64,000 nucleotides of DNA from Sphaerisporangium sp. (GTDB lineage Bacteria; Actinomycetota; Actinomycetes; Streptosporangiales; Streptosporangiaceae). Shown here piece after piece: positions 35,395-44,341 of the stretch (position 1 is its first letter; each line of letters starts with the position of its first letter). The notes below the pieces were generated by a model. It was not told the DNA's origin, did not search any database, and saw nothing but the letters and a program-made list of their open reading frames with translations. Position numbers and translations under genes: made by a program. The DNA lies in NCBI GenBank assembly GCA_025964675.1, contig JAOPYI010000178.1, positions 1-64,000 of the forward strand. The letters run 5' to 3'.

Positions 35395-35925
35395 TCAGGC
35401 GGTGGTGGTCTCCTCCACCACGTCGAGGCGCGTGTGAGCGACGAGCGCCTGCAGCGCCCTCATCGCCGCGCCCGCGTGGTTGCCCCAGGTGTTGAAGTAG
35501 GAGTACTGCCACCACCAGAGCGCCTCCAGCGGGCGCCCGGCGCGGTAGTGAACCAGCCCATGGATGAGATCGGCGGCGACGGCCGCCAGATCGTCCGACA
35601 GCCGGTAAGCGGTCACTACCGTGTCCTTGTAGGGGTCGAACACCTCGGCGTAGTCGTCCACGGGGCCGAGACGAGTGGCGAGAGCCGTACGCACCGCGTC
35701 GAGGTCGGGGTCAGGGCCGGTCGCGGGCTCGAAGTTGCCCTGCAGGATCACGTCCTGGGCCGCGCCGAGCTGCGAGCCCGCCAGGCTCACCTGCGAGACC
35801 TCGACAAGCAGCATGGGCAGCATGGCGTCCCCACCCTCGCCGCCCGCGAGCCTGGTCAGGCCGTCCAGGTAGTTCTGCGCGTGTGCCGCGATGCGATCGG
35901 CTAGAGCGCTCCACTCATCAAACAT
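35395..35925 (-). CDS. DUF5063 domain-containing protein
   Basis: A 176-residue acidic, helical protein of the DUF5063 family, with [16 protein letters not shown] at the start and the [16 protein letters not shown] motif at the end. It overlaps recR by 8 bases and is the last gene of the dnaX-ybaB-recR cluster, a conserved actinobacterial arrangement. Function unknown; a link to recombination or replication is suggested by context only. Confidence 0.85.
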   Translation of the reverse strand: MFDEWSALADRIAAHAQNYLDGLTRLAGGEGGDAMLPMLLVEVSQVSLAGSQLGAAQDVILQGNFEPATGPDPDLDAVRTALATRLGPVDDYAEVFDPYKDTVVTAYRLSDDLAAVAADLIHGLVHYRAGRPLEALWWWQYSYFNTWGNHAGAAMRALQALVAHTRLDVVEETTTA

Positions 35926-36517
35926 CCAGCAGCCTCCGTCCTTCGAAAGCGCGGCCCAAGGTGACCTCGTCGGCGTACTCGAGGTCTCCGCCCACTGGCA
36001 GACCGCTGGCCAATCGTGTCACTTTCAATCCCATGGGTTTCACCAACCTGGCGAGATAGGTCGCCGTGGCCTCCCCCTCGAGGTTCGGGTCGGTCGCCAG
36101 GATCAACTCGGTGATCTCTCCGTCCGCCAGCCGCACCATCAGCTCGCGGATGCGGAGGTCGTCCGGGCCGACGCCCTCGATGGGGCTGATCGCCCCGCCG
36201 AGCACGTGATAGCGGCCGCGGAACTCACGAGTCTTCTCGATGGCGACGACGTCCTTCGACTCCTCCACCACGCAGATGACATGCGGGTCGCGCCGGGCGT
36301 CCCGGCAGATCCGGCACTCCTCCTCGGCTGCGACGTTCCCGCAGACGCGGCAGAACCGGACCTTCTCCTTGACCTCCAGCAGCGCGTGGGCCAGCCGTTT
36401 GACATCGGCCGGGTCAGCGGAGAGCAGGTGGAAGGCGATGCGCTGCGCGCTCTTCGGACCGACGCCGGGCAGCAGGCCCAACTCGTCGATCAGATTCTGG
36501 ACGACCCCTTCATACAT
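35918..36517 (-). CDS. recR: Recombination mediator RecR
   Basis: A 199-residue protein that with RecF/RecO loads RecA on gapped DNA. It shows the N-terminal helix-hairpin-helix ([17 protein letters not shown]), a C4 zinc finger (CRVCGN...CRICRD, residues about 57-72) and a Toprim domain ([29 protein letters not shown]). It starts 5 bases after ybaB and overlaps DUF5063. Confidence 0.96.
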   Translation of the reverse strand: MYEGVVQNLIDELGLLPGVGPKSAQRIAFHLLSADPADVKRLAHALLEVKEKVRFCRVCGNVAAEEECRICRDARRDPHVICVVEESKDVVAIEKTREFRGRYHVLGGAISPIEGVGPDDLRIRELMVRLADGEITELILATDPNLEGEATATYLARLVKPMGLKVTRLASGLPVGGDLEYADEVTLGRAFEGRRLLDV

Positions 36518-36522
36518 GGCGG

Positions 36523-36870
36523 CTAAAACCCCGGCAGCTGGAATCCGCCCCCGCCAAGGCCCTGCGCGAGCGGGCCGAGCTTCTCCTGCTGGAGATCGGC
36601 GGCCGCGCGAACGGCGTCCCGCACGGCCGCGATCACCAGATCGGCGATCGTGTCGGCCGTGTCCTGCGGGTCACCGGTGTCGATGGCCTTGGGGCTGATC
36701 TTCAGCTCGAGCAGCTCACCACTCCCGTTGACGGTCGCGACGACGAGGCCGCCGCCGGCGGTGCCCTGGACCTCCGCGTCGCTGAGCTCCTGCTGGGCCG
36801 TCGCGAGCTGCTGCTGCATGAGCTGAGCCTGCTCCAGCAACTGCTGCAAGTTGACATCCCCTGGATTCAC
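36523..36870 (-). CDS. ybaB: YbaB/EbfC nucleoid-associated protein
   Basis: A 115-residue DNA-binding protein. GTG 36870 ([22 protein letters not shown]) has GAGGAGC 8 bases upstream. Signature: a coiled N-terminal helix, [25 protein letters not shown] and a Gly-rich tail. YbaB dimers coat DNA and help nucleoid structure. It lies between dnaX and recR as in most bacteria. Confidence 0.93.
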   Translation of the reverse strand: MNPGDVNLQQLLEQAQLMQQQLATAQQELSDAEVQGTAGGGLVVATVNGSGELLELKISPKAIDTGDPQDTADTIADLVIAAVRDAVRAAADLQQEKLGPLAQGLGGGGFQLPGF

Positions 36871-36989
36871 GATCGTGCGCTCCTCATGGCTTCGCGTGTG
36901 GCACGAGCCTACGGGGTTTGCCACGCATGTTGCACTGGCGCACCTCGGTGTTGGCGTGGACTAAGCGACCCGGCGTGGCACGGCCCGGA

Positions 36990-39146
36990 CTAGGTGTGAT
37001 CGATCTCGCCGACGATCTGGCCGCCGAGCTCCCGCTGGACGAGCGCCATCCCCGTCAGCGAGTCGGCGTCCGCGTCCGCGTCATTGTCGGGATCGACCTC
37101 GTCGGCTTCGGTGGCCGACGAACCGGAACGGCGTGGCACGGCGTCCGGCCAGGCGGCGGAGACCGCCTGCCGGGGCCCGGCCTGTGCCGCCGCGTGCGCC
37201 GCGGAACGGGCCGCGGCGAGACCGGAGCCGGAACTCGGCGCCTGCCCCTCGTCGTCCAGAGGCGGCGCGTCCGGCCAGGGCTCGTCAGAGGCCGGGGGCG
37301 CCGCCTGCGGCTTCTCCGCAGTGGCCTGCCGCCGGCCAGGCGACGGCGCCCCTTTAGAAGACGGCGCGCCCTGAGAACCGGACGGACCTCTCTGCGGGGC
37401 GGGCTCCGCCGCGGGCGGGCTGTCCGGGCGCGGGGGCTCGGGCCGCGCTGCGGGAGCCTGCCGTACGGCTTGCGCCGGGGCGGGGGGAGCCGAGGACGGG
37501 GCCCCACCAGGGGAGTTGCCGACGACGGCCTCGACGCGCCAGGTGCCGCCCAGCACCTCGGTGATCGCCGCCGCCACCACGGTGTCCTTGGCGCCGTTCA
37601 CGAAGTTGCGCATGGCGCCGACCTGGCTGAAGCCCAGCGTGACGATATTGCCCTCGACGCCGATGAGCTGCGAGTTGGTGTTGACGTTCGCCCAGACGGC
37701 CGGGGATCGCCGCTTGAGCACATCGAGAACCTGCGGCCACGTCTGGTGGAAGGCGCCGCCCGCGGGAGACACCAGGACCGGCGGGGCTGCGAGGGCGCCG
37801 TCCGGCTGGCGGGAGGGCGCCTGCGACGCGCCCGGCCGGGTCGGAGCGGGCCAGTCGTCCGCCGGAGGCCGGGCGGCGGGCGTCCGCACCTCAGGCTGAG
37901 GCTGTTGTACGGGCTGGGCCTCAGCGGCGGCAGCCGTACGAGCCACCGGAGGGGCGGAGGAACCGGCCAGTGGTACGGCCGCGGCCACCACCCCGCCCCG
38001 CTCCAGGCGCTCCAGGCGGGCGAGCAGCGCCGCCTCGCCCTGCTCGGCGGCCGGGAGGAGAACCCGCGCGCACATCAGCTCCAGCAGCAGCCGGGGAGAG
38101 GTGGCGCCGCGCATCTCCGTCAGACCGGCGTTGAAAAGCTCGGCCGCACGGGTCAGCTCGGCCGGGCCCATCGACGCGGCCTGCTCGCTCAGCCGCTCCA
38201 GCTCGTCGGCCGGGCGGTCGAGCAGGCCGTTGGCCGCCGCCTCCGGCACGTTGGCGAGCACCACGAGGTCGCGGAAGCGCTCCAGCAGATCCATCGCGAA
38301 CCGGCGGGGGTCGTGACCACCCTCGACCACACGGTTGACCGCCTGGAACACGTGCGCGCCGTCACGCCTGGCGAACGCCGACACGATCTCGTCGAGCAGG
38401 TCTCCGTCGGTGTAGCCCAGGAGCGAGACCGCGCGGGCATAGGTGATGCCGGCGTCGTCGGCGCCCGAGAGCAGCTGGTCGAGGATCGAAAGGGAGTCGC
38501 GGGCAGAGCCCGCCCCCGCGCGTACGACCAGGGGCAGCGCCGCGGGCTCGTACTGCACCGACTCGGCGTCGAGGATCTCCACCAGAAGCTGGCGCAGCGT
38601 CGCGGGCGGCATCAGACGGAAGGGGTAGTGGTGGGTGCGGGACTTGATCGTCCCGATGACCTTCTCCGGCTCGGTGGTCGCGAAGACGAACTTCAGGTGC
38701 GGCGGAGGCTCCTCGACAAGCTTCAGCAGCGCGTTGAAACCCTCGCGAGTCACCATGTGTGCCTCGTCGATGATGTAAATCTTGAAACGCGCGGAGACCG
38801 GGGCGAAGAAGGCGCGCTCGCGCAGGTCGCGGGCGTCGTCCACACCTCCGTGGGACGCGGCGTCGATCTCGATGACGTCGAGGTGGCCTGGCCCGGTGGA
38901 CGACAGGGCCACGCAGGACCCGCACTCGCCGCAGGGGTCGGGCGTCGGGCCCTTCTCGCAGTTCAGCGAGCGGGCGAGGATGCGCGCGCTGGAGGTCTTG
39001 CCGCACCCGCGCGGGCCGCTGAAGAGGTAGGCGTGGTTGATCCGGCCGGTGGTCAGCGCCTGGCGCAGCGGCTCGGTGACGTGATCCTGACCCTTGACTT
39101 CGGCGAAGGTCCCAGGCCGGTATTTGCGGTAGAGGGCGAGACTCAT
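36990..39146 (-). CDS. dnaX: DNA polymerase III subunits gamma/tau
   Basis: A 718-residue clamp-loader ATPase. MSLALYRKYRPGTFAEVKGQDHV starts the AAA+ domain; P-loop GPRGCGKTSSARILA, zinc module CEKGPTPDPCGECGSC, DEAHM Walker B, and the SRC-like sensor loop AGAGSARDSLSILDQLL. Domain III ends near 400; a long Pro/Ala-rich linker and a C-terminal acidic region (tau) follow. No obvious slippery site for a separate gamma was found. The SRP RNA gene lies just upstream on the same strand. Confidence 0.95.
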   Translation of the reverse strand: MSLALYRKYRPGTFAEVKGQDHVTEPLRQALTTGRINHAYLFSGPRGCGKTSSARILARSLNCEKGPTPDPCGECGSCVALSSTGPGHLDVIEIDAASHGGVDDARDLRERAFFAPVSARFKIYIIDEAHMVTREGFNALLKLVEEPPPHLKFVFATTEPEKVIGTIKSRTHHYPFRLMPPATLRQLLVEILDAESVQYEPAALPLVVRAGAGSARDSLSILDQLLSGADDAGITYARAVSLLGYTDGDLLDEIVSAFARRDGAHVFQAVNRVVEGGHDPRRFAMDLLERFRDLVVLANVPEAAANGLLDRPADELERLSEQAASMGPAELTRAAELFNAGLTEMRGATSPRLLLELMCARVLLPAAEQGEAALLARLERLERGGVVAAAVPLAGSSAPPVARTAAAAEAQPVQQPQPEVRTPAARPPADDWPAPTRPGASQAPSRQPDGALAAPPVLVSPAGGAFHQTWPQVLDVLKRRSPAVWANVNTNSQLIGVEGNIVTLGFSQVGAMRNFVNGAKDTVVAAAITEVLGGTWRVEAVVGNSPGGAPSSAPPAPAQAVRQAPAARPEPPRPDSPPAAEPAPQRGPSGSQGAPSSKGAPSPGRRQATAEKPQAAPPASDEPWPDAPPLDDEGQAPSSGSGLAAARSAAHAAAQAGPRQAVSAAWPDAVPRRSGSSATEADEVDPDNDADADADSLTGMALVQRELGGQIVGEIDHT

Positions 39147-39258
39147 GCCATCTCCTCGCCTAGGGGGTCGGAGTGCGAAGTCGCCGGAGCGCCACAGGTG
39201 TCACGAGGGTCGAGCAGCTCGCTCATGTGACGTCACCGTCCCGGGACTCCAGCGAAGA

Positions 39259-39345
39259 GACCCCTCGCACACCCGCCAGAGCCCGCTTATCCTTGCTGCC
39301 TTCCGGCCCTGGGGAGGTTCACAGGATGACGCCGTGCGAGGGGTC
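39259..39345 (-). ncRNA. ffs: Signal recognition particle RNA (small, 4.5S type)
   Basis: On the minus strand GTCC-proximal arm GACCCCTCGCAC (transcript 5' side, 39345-39334) pairs perfectly with GTGCGAGGGGTC at the other end, a 12-bp closing stem. The apical part reads CCAGGGCCGGAAGGCAGCAAGG, containing the invariant GGAAG...AGCA tetraloop/asymmetric loop that binds Ffh. Length (about 87 bases) and position between tRNA-Ser and dnaX are standard for actinobacteria. Ends are set from the stem and may be a few bases off. Confidence 0.92.
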
Positions 39346-39464
39346 CGGTGACAGTCTAGCCGTGCGCGGCAGTGCTCAGTGCGGCCCCGGCCCGAACGAC
39401 CGAGACCGATTCGTGGTCATCTCCGTGGTCTCCACAGGGCCCGAAGTCCGGTAGGCTTCTCGGC

Positions 39465-39553
39465 GGAGGATTCGCCTAGTTGGCCTAGGGCGCACGCTTG
39501 GAAAGCGTGTTGGGGGCAACCCCTCAGGAGTTCGAATCTCCTATCCTCCGCCA
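39465..39553 (+). tRNA. tRNA-Ser, anticodon GGA
   Basis: Acceptor GGAGGAT pairs with ATCCTCC, discriminator G, and CCA is encoded (39551-39553). Anticodon arm ACGC-TTGGAAA-GCGT gives GGA, reading UCC/UCU. The long variable arm (TTGGGGGCAACCCCT) is diagnostic of serine; T-loop TTCGAAT. Confidence 0.96.
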
Positions 39554-39558
39554 GCCCG

Positions 39559-39592
39559 GAGGGGGCGGGACGCATCGGCGTCCCGCCCCCTC
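39559..39592. terminator. Bidirectional terminator after tRNA-Ser
   Basis: Perfect 15-bp stem (39559-39573 with 39578-39592), 4-base loop ATCG, between the tRNA and the convergent TetR gene. Confidence 0.8.
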
Positions 39593-39625
39593 TGGCGTTC
39601 GGGTCTCAGCTTGGAAGCCGATGCC

Positions 39626-40273
39626 TCACATGCGTTCGTGTCGGCGGGCGCACAGTTGTGAGCTCAAGGTCTCGTGGGCCCAGGCCTCCCATTGGTGGGG
39701 CGGCCAGCCACGGTCGCGTACGAACACCAGGTAGAGCTCGGGGCTGAGCACGCCGAACAGCAGGTCTGCGGCGTGCTCCACCGTCAGCGCCTCGCGGGCG
39801 CCCGGCTTGGTCACCAGGGCCTTGGCGGCGGTCGAGTGGATGGTGAACCGGGGGTCGGTGCCCTGCTCCCACAGCTCGGTGATCTCGGAGTCGGCCGCTG
39901 CGGCGGCGCGCAGCATCTCGATGATCGGGGCCACGCGCTCGAGCGTCTTGCGCGTGCCGGCGAGATGGAGCCGCAGCTGTGCGCCGGCGGTCTCGGCGGC
40001 GAGGGCTTCGCGGAACCAGGGCCTCTCCATCGTCGCGATGGGCTCGTCGTCGCCCGCGATGGATACGTCGACCAGTTCCTTGAGCAGCGCGCGTTTGTTG
40101 CCGAACGTGAAGTAGATCGTCTGCACCGCCACGCCGGCCCGGTCGGCGATGTCCTGCAGCGACGTCGCGCCGTACCCGCTCTGGACGAACAGCTCGCGGG
40201 CCGCGTCGATCATGCGACCTCGCGTCTCCTTCGCCCTCTGGGTGCGCTTGGCCCCGCTCTTGACCTGACTCAT
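39626..40273 (-). CDS. TetR family transcriptional regulator
   Basis: A 215-residue regulator. Helix-turn-helix RMIDAARELFVQSGYGATSLQDIADRAGVAVQTIYFTF, followed by a ligand-binding domain with HAADLLFGVLSPELYLVFV, a C-terminal pattern seen in many actinobacterial TetR proteins. A strong inverted repeat with CTCTAGA arms lies 14 bases upstream of the start. No divergent target gene remains; the IS200/IS605 element lies where one would be expected. Confidence 0.87.
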   Translation of the reverse strand: MSQVKSGAKRTQRAKETRGRMIDAARELFVQSGYGATSLQDIADRAGVAVQTIYFTFGNKRALLKELVDVSIAGDDEPIATMERPWFREALAAETAGAQLRLHLAGTRKTLERVAPIIEMLRAAAAADSEITELWEQGTDPRFTIHSTAAKALVTKPGAREALTVEHAADLLFGVLSPELYLVFVRDRGWPPHQWEAWAHETLSSQLCARRHERM

Positions 40274-40286
40274 GGCTATAGCTTAT

Positions 40287-40307
40287 CTCTAGATATCGTT
40301 TCTAGAG
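40287..40307. promoter_or_regulatory. Inverted-repeat operator of the TetR gene
   Basis: CTCTAGA (40287-40293) and TCTAGAG (40301-40307) are perfect 7-base arms with a 7-base spacer, directly upstream of the TetR start. A further CTCTAG follows at 40313. Autoregulation is likely. Confidence 0.6.
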
Positions 40308-40538
40308 TTCACCTCTAGCGAGTGTCGGGAGCCGGGCGGTCCGGGGGCACGCCGTGGGCATCGACATCTCGGCGCCGATCGGAGATGCCGGGCGCGGACC
40401 CCTGGCTTCAGCCATGGGGGTAAGCCCGGCGCGGGAGGGCCGCCAGGCCCGAGCGTGCTCTGACCTGCATGTGAATTCTCCTTGACGGGTAATCGAATCT
40501 TTGAGCGGTAGATAGCTTCCTTCTGCATACTGATCAGT

Positions 40539-40937
40539 GTGACCGTGACGCTCCGGACGAACAGCAACATCGCCTTCCAGTGCGCGTTCCACGTGGTGTG
40601 GTGCCCCAAGTACCGGCGGCGGGTTCTGGGCGGTCGGATCGAAGAACGACTCAAACAGTTGATCCGTGAGGTTATCGAGGAGAAGGGGGCGTGGCTGGTG
40701 GAGCTCGAAGTCATGCCCGACCACGTTCACCTGCTGGTCGAGGTGGACCCCCAGTTCGGGATCCACAAGCTGGTCAAGGCCATCAAAGGCCGTACTTCTC
40801 GCCTGCTCCGCGAGGAATTCCCGGCGCTGAAGTCGAAGCTGCCGACCTTGTGGACGAACTCCTACTTCGTGGCGACCGTGGGTGGTGCGCCCCTGGGCGT
40901 GGTCGAGCGCTACGTCGAGAACCAGAAGAACCGGTGA
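40539..40937 (+). CDS. tnpA: IS200/IS605 transposase TnpA (HUH, Y1)
   Basis: A 132-residue single-strand transposase. NIAFQCAFHVVWCPKYRRRVL is the family N-terminus, DHVHLLVEV contains the HUH metal motif, and YVENQ near the C-terminus carries the catalytic tyrosine. Length and all catalytic residues are normal, so transposition in cis should be possible. The start is GTG. Confidence 0.93.
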   Translation: MTVTLRTNSNIAFQCAFHVVWCPKYRRRVLGGRIEERLKQLIREVIEEKGAWLVELEVMPDHVHLLVEVDPQFGIHKLVKAIKGRTSRLLREEFPALKSKLPTLWTNSYFVATVGGAPLGVVERYVENQKNR

Positions 40938-40943
40938 TCCCGG

Positions 40944-42234
40944 ATGCTGACCGGACGCAAGTACCGCTTGGACTTCACCCCCCGAACAGGGTGACTTCGC
41001 GGAACGCATCGGCGGGGCGTGCCGGTCGGTGTGGAACACCGCGCTGGAACAGCGCCGGATCTACCGGGAGCGCGGTGGGTGGATCGGCTACCACGACCAG
41101 GCCCGCCAGGTAGCCGAGGCGAAAGATGACTTCCCCTGGCTGGCTGAGGTACCCGGTCACTGTCTCCAGCAGGCGTTGATCGACCTGGATCAGGCGTGTG
41201 CCGAGCACGGCACGTGGAAAGTCCGCTGGAAGTCCAAGGTCGGCGACCCGCCGAGGTTCCGCTTCCCCGAGGGCGGGAAAATCACGGTCGAGCGGCTCAA
41301 CCGGCGCTGGGCGCGGGCGAAGCTGCCGAAACTCGGCTGGGTCCGCTTCCGGATCACCCGCCCGCTCGGAGGGAAGGCCAAGAATGCCACCGTCAGCCGG
41401 GACGGGGAGCAGTGGTACATCAGTTTTCTTGTCGAGGACGGAGTCACCCCGCCTGAGCGGCACGCCGGGCCCGGTAGCGCCGTGGGGATCGACCGGGGCG
41501 TGGTCAAGGTCGTGACCCGCTCGGACGGCCGTTTCCACCATCAGGTGTTCGCCCGTGATCGGGAAGTGGAGCACGCCAAGAAGCTTCAGCGGGACTTCGC
41601 CCGGACCACGAAGGGATCGGCCCGGCGGAAGGAAGCTGCCGCGCGGGTCGCCGACATGGTGCGGAAGGTCCGCAGACGCCGGGAGGACTTCGCCGCCAAG
41701 ACCGCCCATACCCTGGCCGCGGGTTTTGAGATGGTCGTGTTCGAGGCGCTCAAGACCAAGAACATGACCGCTGGCGTCGAACCCAGGCCAGACCCTGAGC
41801 AGCCGGGCGTGTTCTTGCCGAACGGGGCCGCCGCCAAGGCCGGACTGAACCGGTCCATCTTGGACAAGGGCTGGTACCGGATCGAGCTGGCCACCCGTAG
41901 TAGGGCCCGGTATACGGGCACCCACGTGATCACTGTCAACCCCGCGTACACCAGTCAGACATGCAACGTGTGCAAGGTGGTGGATCGGAAGTCCCGCGAG
42001 AGCCAAGCGGTCTTCCGGTGCACCTCTTGCAAACACACCGAGCACGCCGACGTGAACGCCGCCAAGAACGTACTCACCGCCGGGAGGGCGGAGTTCGCAC
42101 AGCCCAGACCGGGAGTGCGAGCTGAGGCGCGCAAACCACGCAACCGCGTGGGCCGGAAGGCCAACCGCCAAGCAACAGCAGCGCAGACCACCGCAACAGC
42201 GGCGTCCGGGCTGGCTGGAATCCCCCGGCTTTAG
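40944..42234 (+). pseudogene. tnpB: TnpB RNA-guided nuclease gene, frameshifted near the start
   Basis: ATG 40944 begins MLTGRKYRLDFTP and then hits a stop after 16 codons. One C fewer in the six-C run at 40978-40983 would restore FTPEQGDFAERIGGACRSVWNTALEQ, the normal TnpB sequence. The rest is intact to 42234: RuvC Asp in VGIDRGVV, Glu in VVFEALKTKNM, zinc finger CNVC...CTSC and the final RuvC Asp in HADVNAAKN. It is either a true inactivating insertion, an indel error, or rescued by slippage or a GTG start at 41029. Confidence 0.85.
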
Positions 42235-42252
42235 CCGCGGGGAGCGCTTCAA
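42180..42252 (+). ncRNA. Putative omega/right-end RNA of the IS605 element
   Basis: TnpB proteins use a guide RNA transcribed from the 3' end of tnpB through the right end. The hairpin at 42222-42242 just after the tnpB stop would be its terminal stem, with bases beyond about 42252 forming the guide. Ends are not determinable and expression is inference. Confidence 0.4.
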
Positions 42253-42388
42253 GCTGGGACGCACTCCATCATCGGCCGCGACGCGGAGGACGCGGCACGT
42301 TTCATCTGCGGCGCCGTCTGGCTGGTGGGCACCGTTCGGCCCTGATCGCAGGCCCCGCGGGCGCCCAGGGTGCACGCGGAGGCGTGGC

Positions 42389-42616
42389 TCAAGGGCAGGG
42401 GTCCTGGTACGGGAGGCCCGGCAGGCAACCCTGCCATTTTGCCTCTCGCGCCGGATCTTCAGCCCCCGGTTCCAGTTCGACCGCCGGTTGCGTCGGACGC
42501 TCAGCGGCAACTCGGCGCAGGCGGCGGGAACGACGTTCGGAATGCTCCGCCAACGACGGGGACTGGAGTTCGCGTAGCAGCATCGGTAGTTGCGCCATGG
42601 TGATCAACGGATCCAT
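42389..42616 (-). CDS. Possible small protein, unknown function
   Basis: A 75-codon frame beginning MDPLITMAQLPMLLREL, with GAGGAGG only 4 bases before the ATG. An N-terminal amphipathic helix is followed by an Arg-rich segment and a Pro-rich tail. No family is recognised, and the composition is ambiguous; the strong ribosome site is the main evidence. Confidence 0.4.
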   Translation of the reverse strand: MDPLITMAQLPMLLRELQSPSLAEHSERRSRRLRRVAAERPTQPAVELEPGAEDPAREAKWQGCLPGLPYQDPCP

Positions 42617-42899
42617 CAGCCCTCCTCGGACGTGAGTGAAACTATGAGATCCGCAGGATGGGTGCCGGTCAGATGACCTGGAAATGGGTTCGGCCAGTGA
42701 ATGCGAAGACCTTTGCCTTCGTGAGACTGCTCCCTCGCGGGCGTGGCGGATTTTTGTCGGGGGGCTGTCGTAGCGTTGGTGGCCACGACCATCTGGCGGG
42801 CATGTCGTGACCCGAGTCCAAGCCCAGCCCGCTCGGAAGATCAGGAGCATGGCCACAGTGCCGGCGCAGATCGGCACCAAGATCGGAAAGGGAACGCCG

Positions 42900-44015
42900 A
42901 TGAGTGGTGTACGGGTACTGGTTGGCACGCGCAAGGGCGCGTTCATCCTGACGTCGGACGGCAAGCGTGAGCGGTGGGACATCAGTGGGCCCCACTTCGG
43001 GGGCTGGGAGATCTACCACCTCACAGGGTCTCCCGCTGATCCGTCTCGGCTGTATGCGTCGCAGACCAGCGGCTGGTTCGGGCAGTTGGTGCAACGTTCC
43101 AACGACGGTGGCGCGACGTGGGAACCCGTTGGTAACCAGTTCCAATACGATGGCGTCCCTGGCACTCACCAGTGGTATGACGGCACACCGCACCCCTGGG
43201 AGTTCGCGCGAGTCTGGCATCTCGAGCCATCGCTGACCGATCCGGACACGGTTTATGCCGGGGTCGAAGACGCAGCCTTGTTCCGCTCGGTGAACGGCGG
43301 GCAGACCTGGCAGGAGCTGCCCGGGCTGCGCACCCATCGCTCAGGGCCTTCCTGGCAACCAGGTGCCGGTGGGATGTGCCTGCACACGATCGTTTTGGAT
43401 CCACACAATCCAGAGCGGATCTTCGTCGCCATCTCCGCCGCGGGAGTGTTCAGGACCGACGACGGCGGCAAGAGTTGGCAGCCGGCGAACCGCGGTCTGC
43501 GGTCCGAAGGCATTCCCGACCCTGATGCCGAGGTCGGCCACTGCGTTCACCGCATCGCGATGCACCGATCGCGCCCAGAGGTGCTCTTCATGCAGAAACA
43601 CTGGGACGTCATGCGCAGCGACGACGCCGGCGAGTCGTGGTACGAGATCAGCGGTGACCTGCCGACTGACTTCGGATTCCCGATCGCCGTCCACGCTCAC
43701 GAACCGGACACCGTCTATGTGGTTCCGATCAAGAGCGACTCAGAACACTACCCGCCTGAGGGAAAGCTGCGGGTGTACCGCAGCCGGACGGGCGGAAACG
43801 AATGGGAGCCGCTCACAAAGGGGTTGCCCCAAAGCCACTGCTACGTCAACGTGCTGCGGGACGCGATGGCCGTCGACTCGCTCGATTCGTGTGGCGTGTA
43901 CTTCGGTACGACCGGCGGACAGGTGTACGCATCGGCCGACGCCGGCGACAACTGGGCGCCCATCGCCCGAGATCTTCCGCCCGTGCTCTCCGTCGAGGTC
44001 CAGATGCTGCCATGA
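42900..44015 (+). CDS. BNR/sialidase-like beta-propeller protein
   Basis: A 371-residue protein from ATG 42900 ([17 protein letters not shown]), preceded by GGAAAGGG. Repeated Asp-box motifs (S-x-D-x-G-x-x-W) are visible: [45 protein letters not shown], one per blade of a WD40/YVTN/BNR-type propeller. No signal peptide, so it is probably cytoplasmic and not a secreted sialidase despite the fold. Its TGA overlaps the start of a MoaD/ThiS-like gene, implying joint function. Confidence 0.85.
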   Translation: MSGVRVLVGTRKGAFILTSDGKRERWDISGPHFGGWEIYHLTGSPADPSRLYASQTSGWFGQLVQRSNDGGATWEPVGNQFQYDGVPGTHQWYDGTPHPWEFARVWHLEPSLTDPDTVYAGVEDAALFRSVNGGQTWQELPGLRTHRSGPSWQPGAGGMCLHTIVLDPHNPERIFVAISAAGVFRTDDGGKSWQPANRGLRSEGIPDPDAEVGHCVHRIAMHRSRPEVLFMQKHWDVMRSDDAGESWYEISGDLPTDFGFPIAVHAHEPDTVYVVPIKSDSEHYPPEGKLRVYRSRTGGNEWEPLTKGLPQSHCYVNVLRDAMAVDSLDSCGVYFGTTGGQVYASADAGDNWAPIARDLPPVLSVEVQMLP

Positions 44016-44308
44016 TCCGTGTCGTACTCCCGGCACATCTACGGAACCTCGCGAGTGTCGAAAGCGAGGTGAAGCTCCATATTGAGGGGCAGGTCACGCA
44101 GCGCTCGGTCCTCGACGCGCTCGAGACCCGCTATCCGATGTTGCGCGGGACCATCCGTGATCACGTCACGAAACAGCGCCGAGCGTTCGTGAGGTTCTTC
44201 GCCTGCGAACAAGATCTGTCCCACGAACCGCCGGACACCCCGTTGCCCGAGGCGGTCGCAACGGGGGCCGAGCCATTCGTGGTCGTGGGTGCCATGGCGG
44301 GCGGTTAG
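44012..44308 (+). CDS. MoaD/ThiS-like ubiquitin-fold protein ending in Gly-Gly
   Basis: A 98-residue beta-grasp protein. [17 protein letters not shown] resembles the MoaD N-terminal strand and loop, [21 protein letters not shown] the helix, and the chain ends VVGAMAGG with a free diglycine, the site of adenylation and thiocarboxylation in sulfur carriers. ATG overlaps the TGA of the propeller gene. No E1-like activator, MoaE or ThiG gene is nearby. It may carry sulfur or modify proteins; the partner is presumably the propeller. Confidence 0.83.
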   Translation: MIRVVLPAHLRNLASVESEVKLHIEGQVTQRSVLDALETRYPMLRGTIRDHVTKQRRAFVRFFACEQDLSHEPPDTPLPEAVATGAEPFVVVGAMAGG

Positions 44309-44341
44309 TCCCAACCGGAGGCGAGCCGTCTGCGGGCCCGG

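Larger units (their letters stand above)
40399..42252 (+). mobile_element. IS200/IS605 family insertion sequence (tnpA + tnpB)
   Basis: The element carries a Y1 HUH transposase and a TnpB in the same orientation, the IS605 layout. The left end has hairpin CCCCTGGCTTCAGCCATGGGG (40399-40419), the right end CCCCCGGCTTTAGCCGCGGGG (42222-42242), sharing GGCTTYAGCC. Such imperfect subterminal palindromes are bound by TnpA as single strands. These elements lack inverted repeats and target duplications, so exact ends cannot be set; TCAA at 42249-42252 resembles the IS608 right cleavage site. Confidence 0.85.

Noticed and set aside
36990-39146. Programmed frameshift in dnaX giving a separate gamma subunit.
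   Set aside because: No A-rich slippery heptamer was found in this GC-rich gene.
42900-44015. Annotation of the propeller as a sialidase.
   Set aside because: Only Asp-box repeats are shared; no signal peptide and no recognisable sialidase Arg triad or Tyr/Glu pair.
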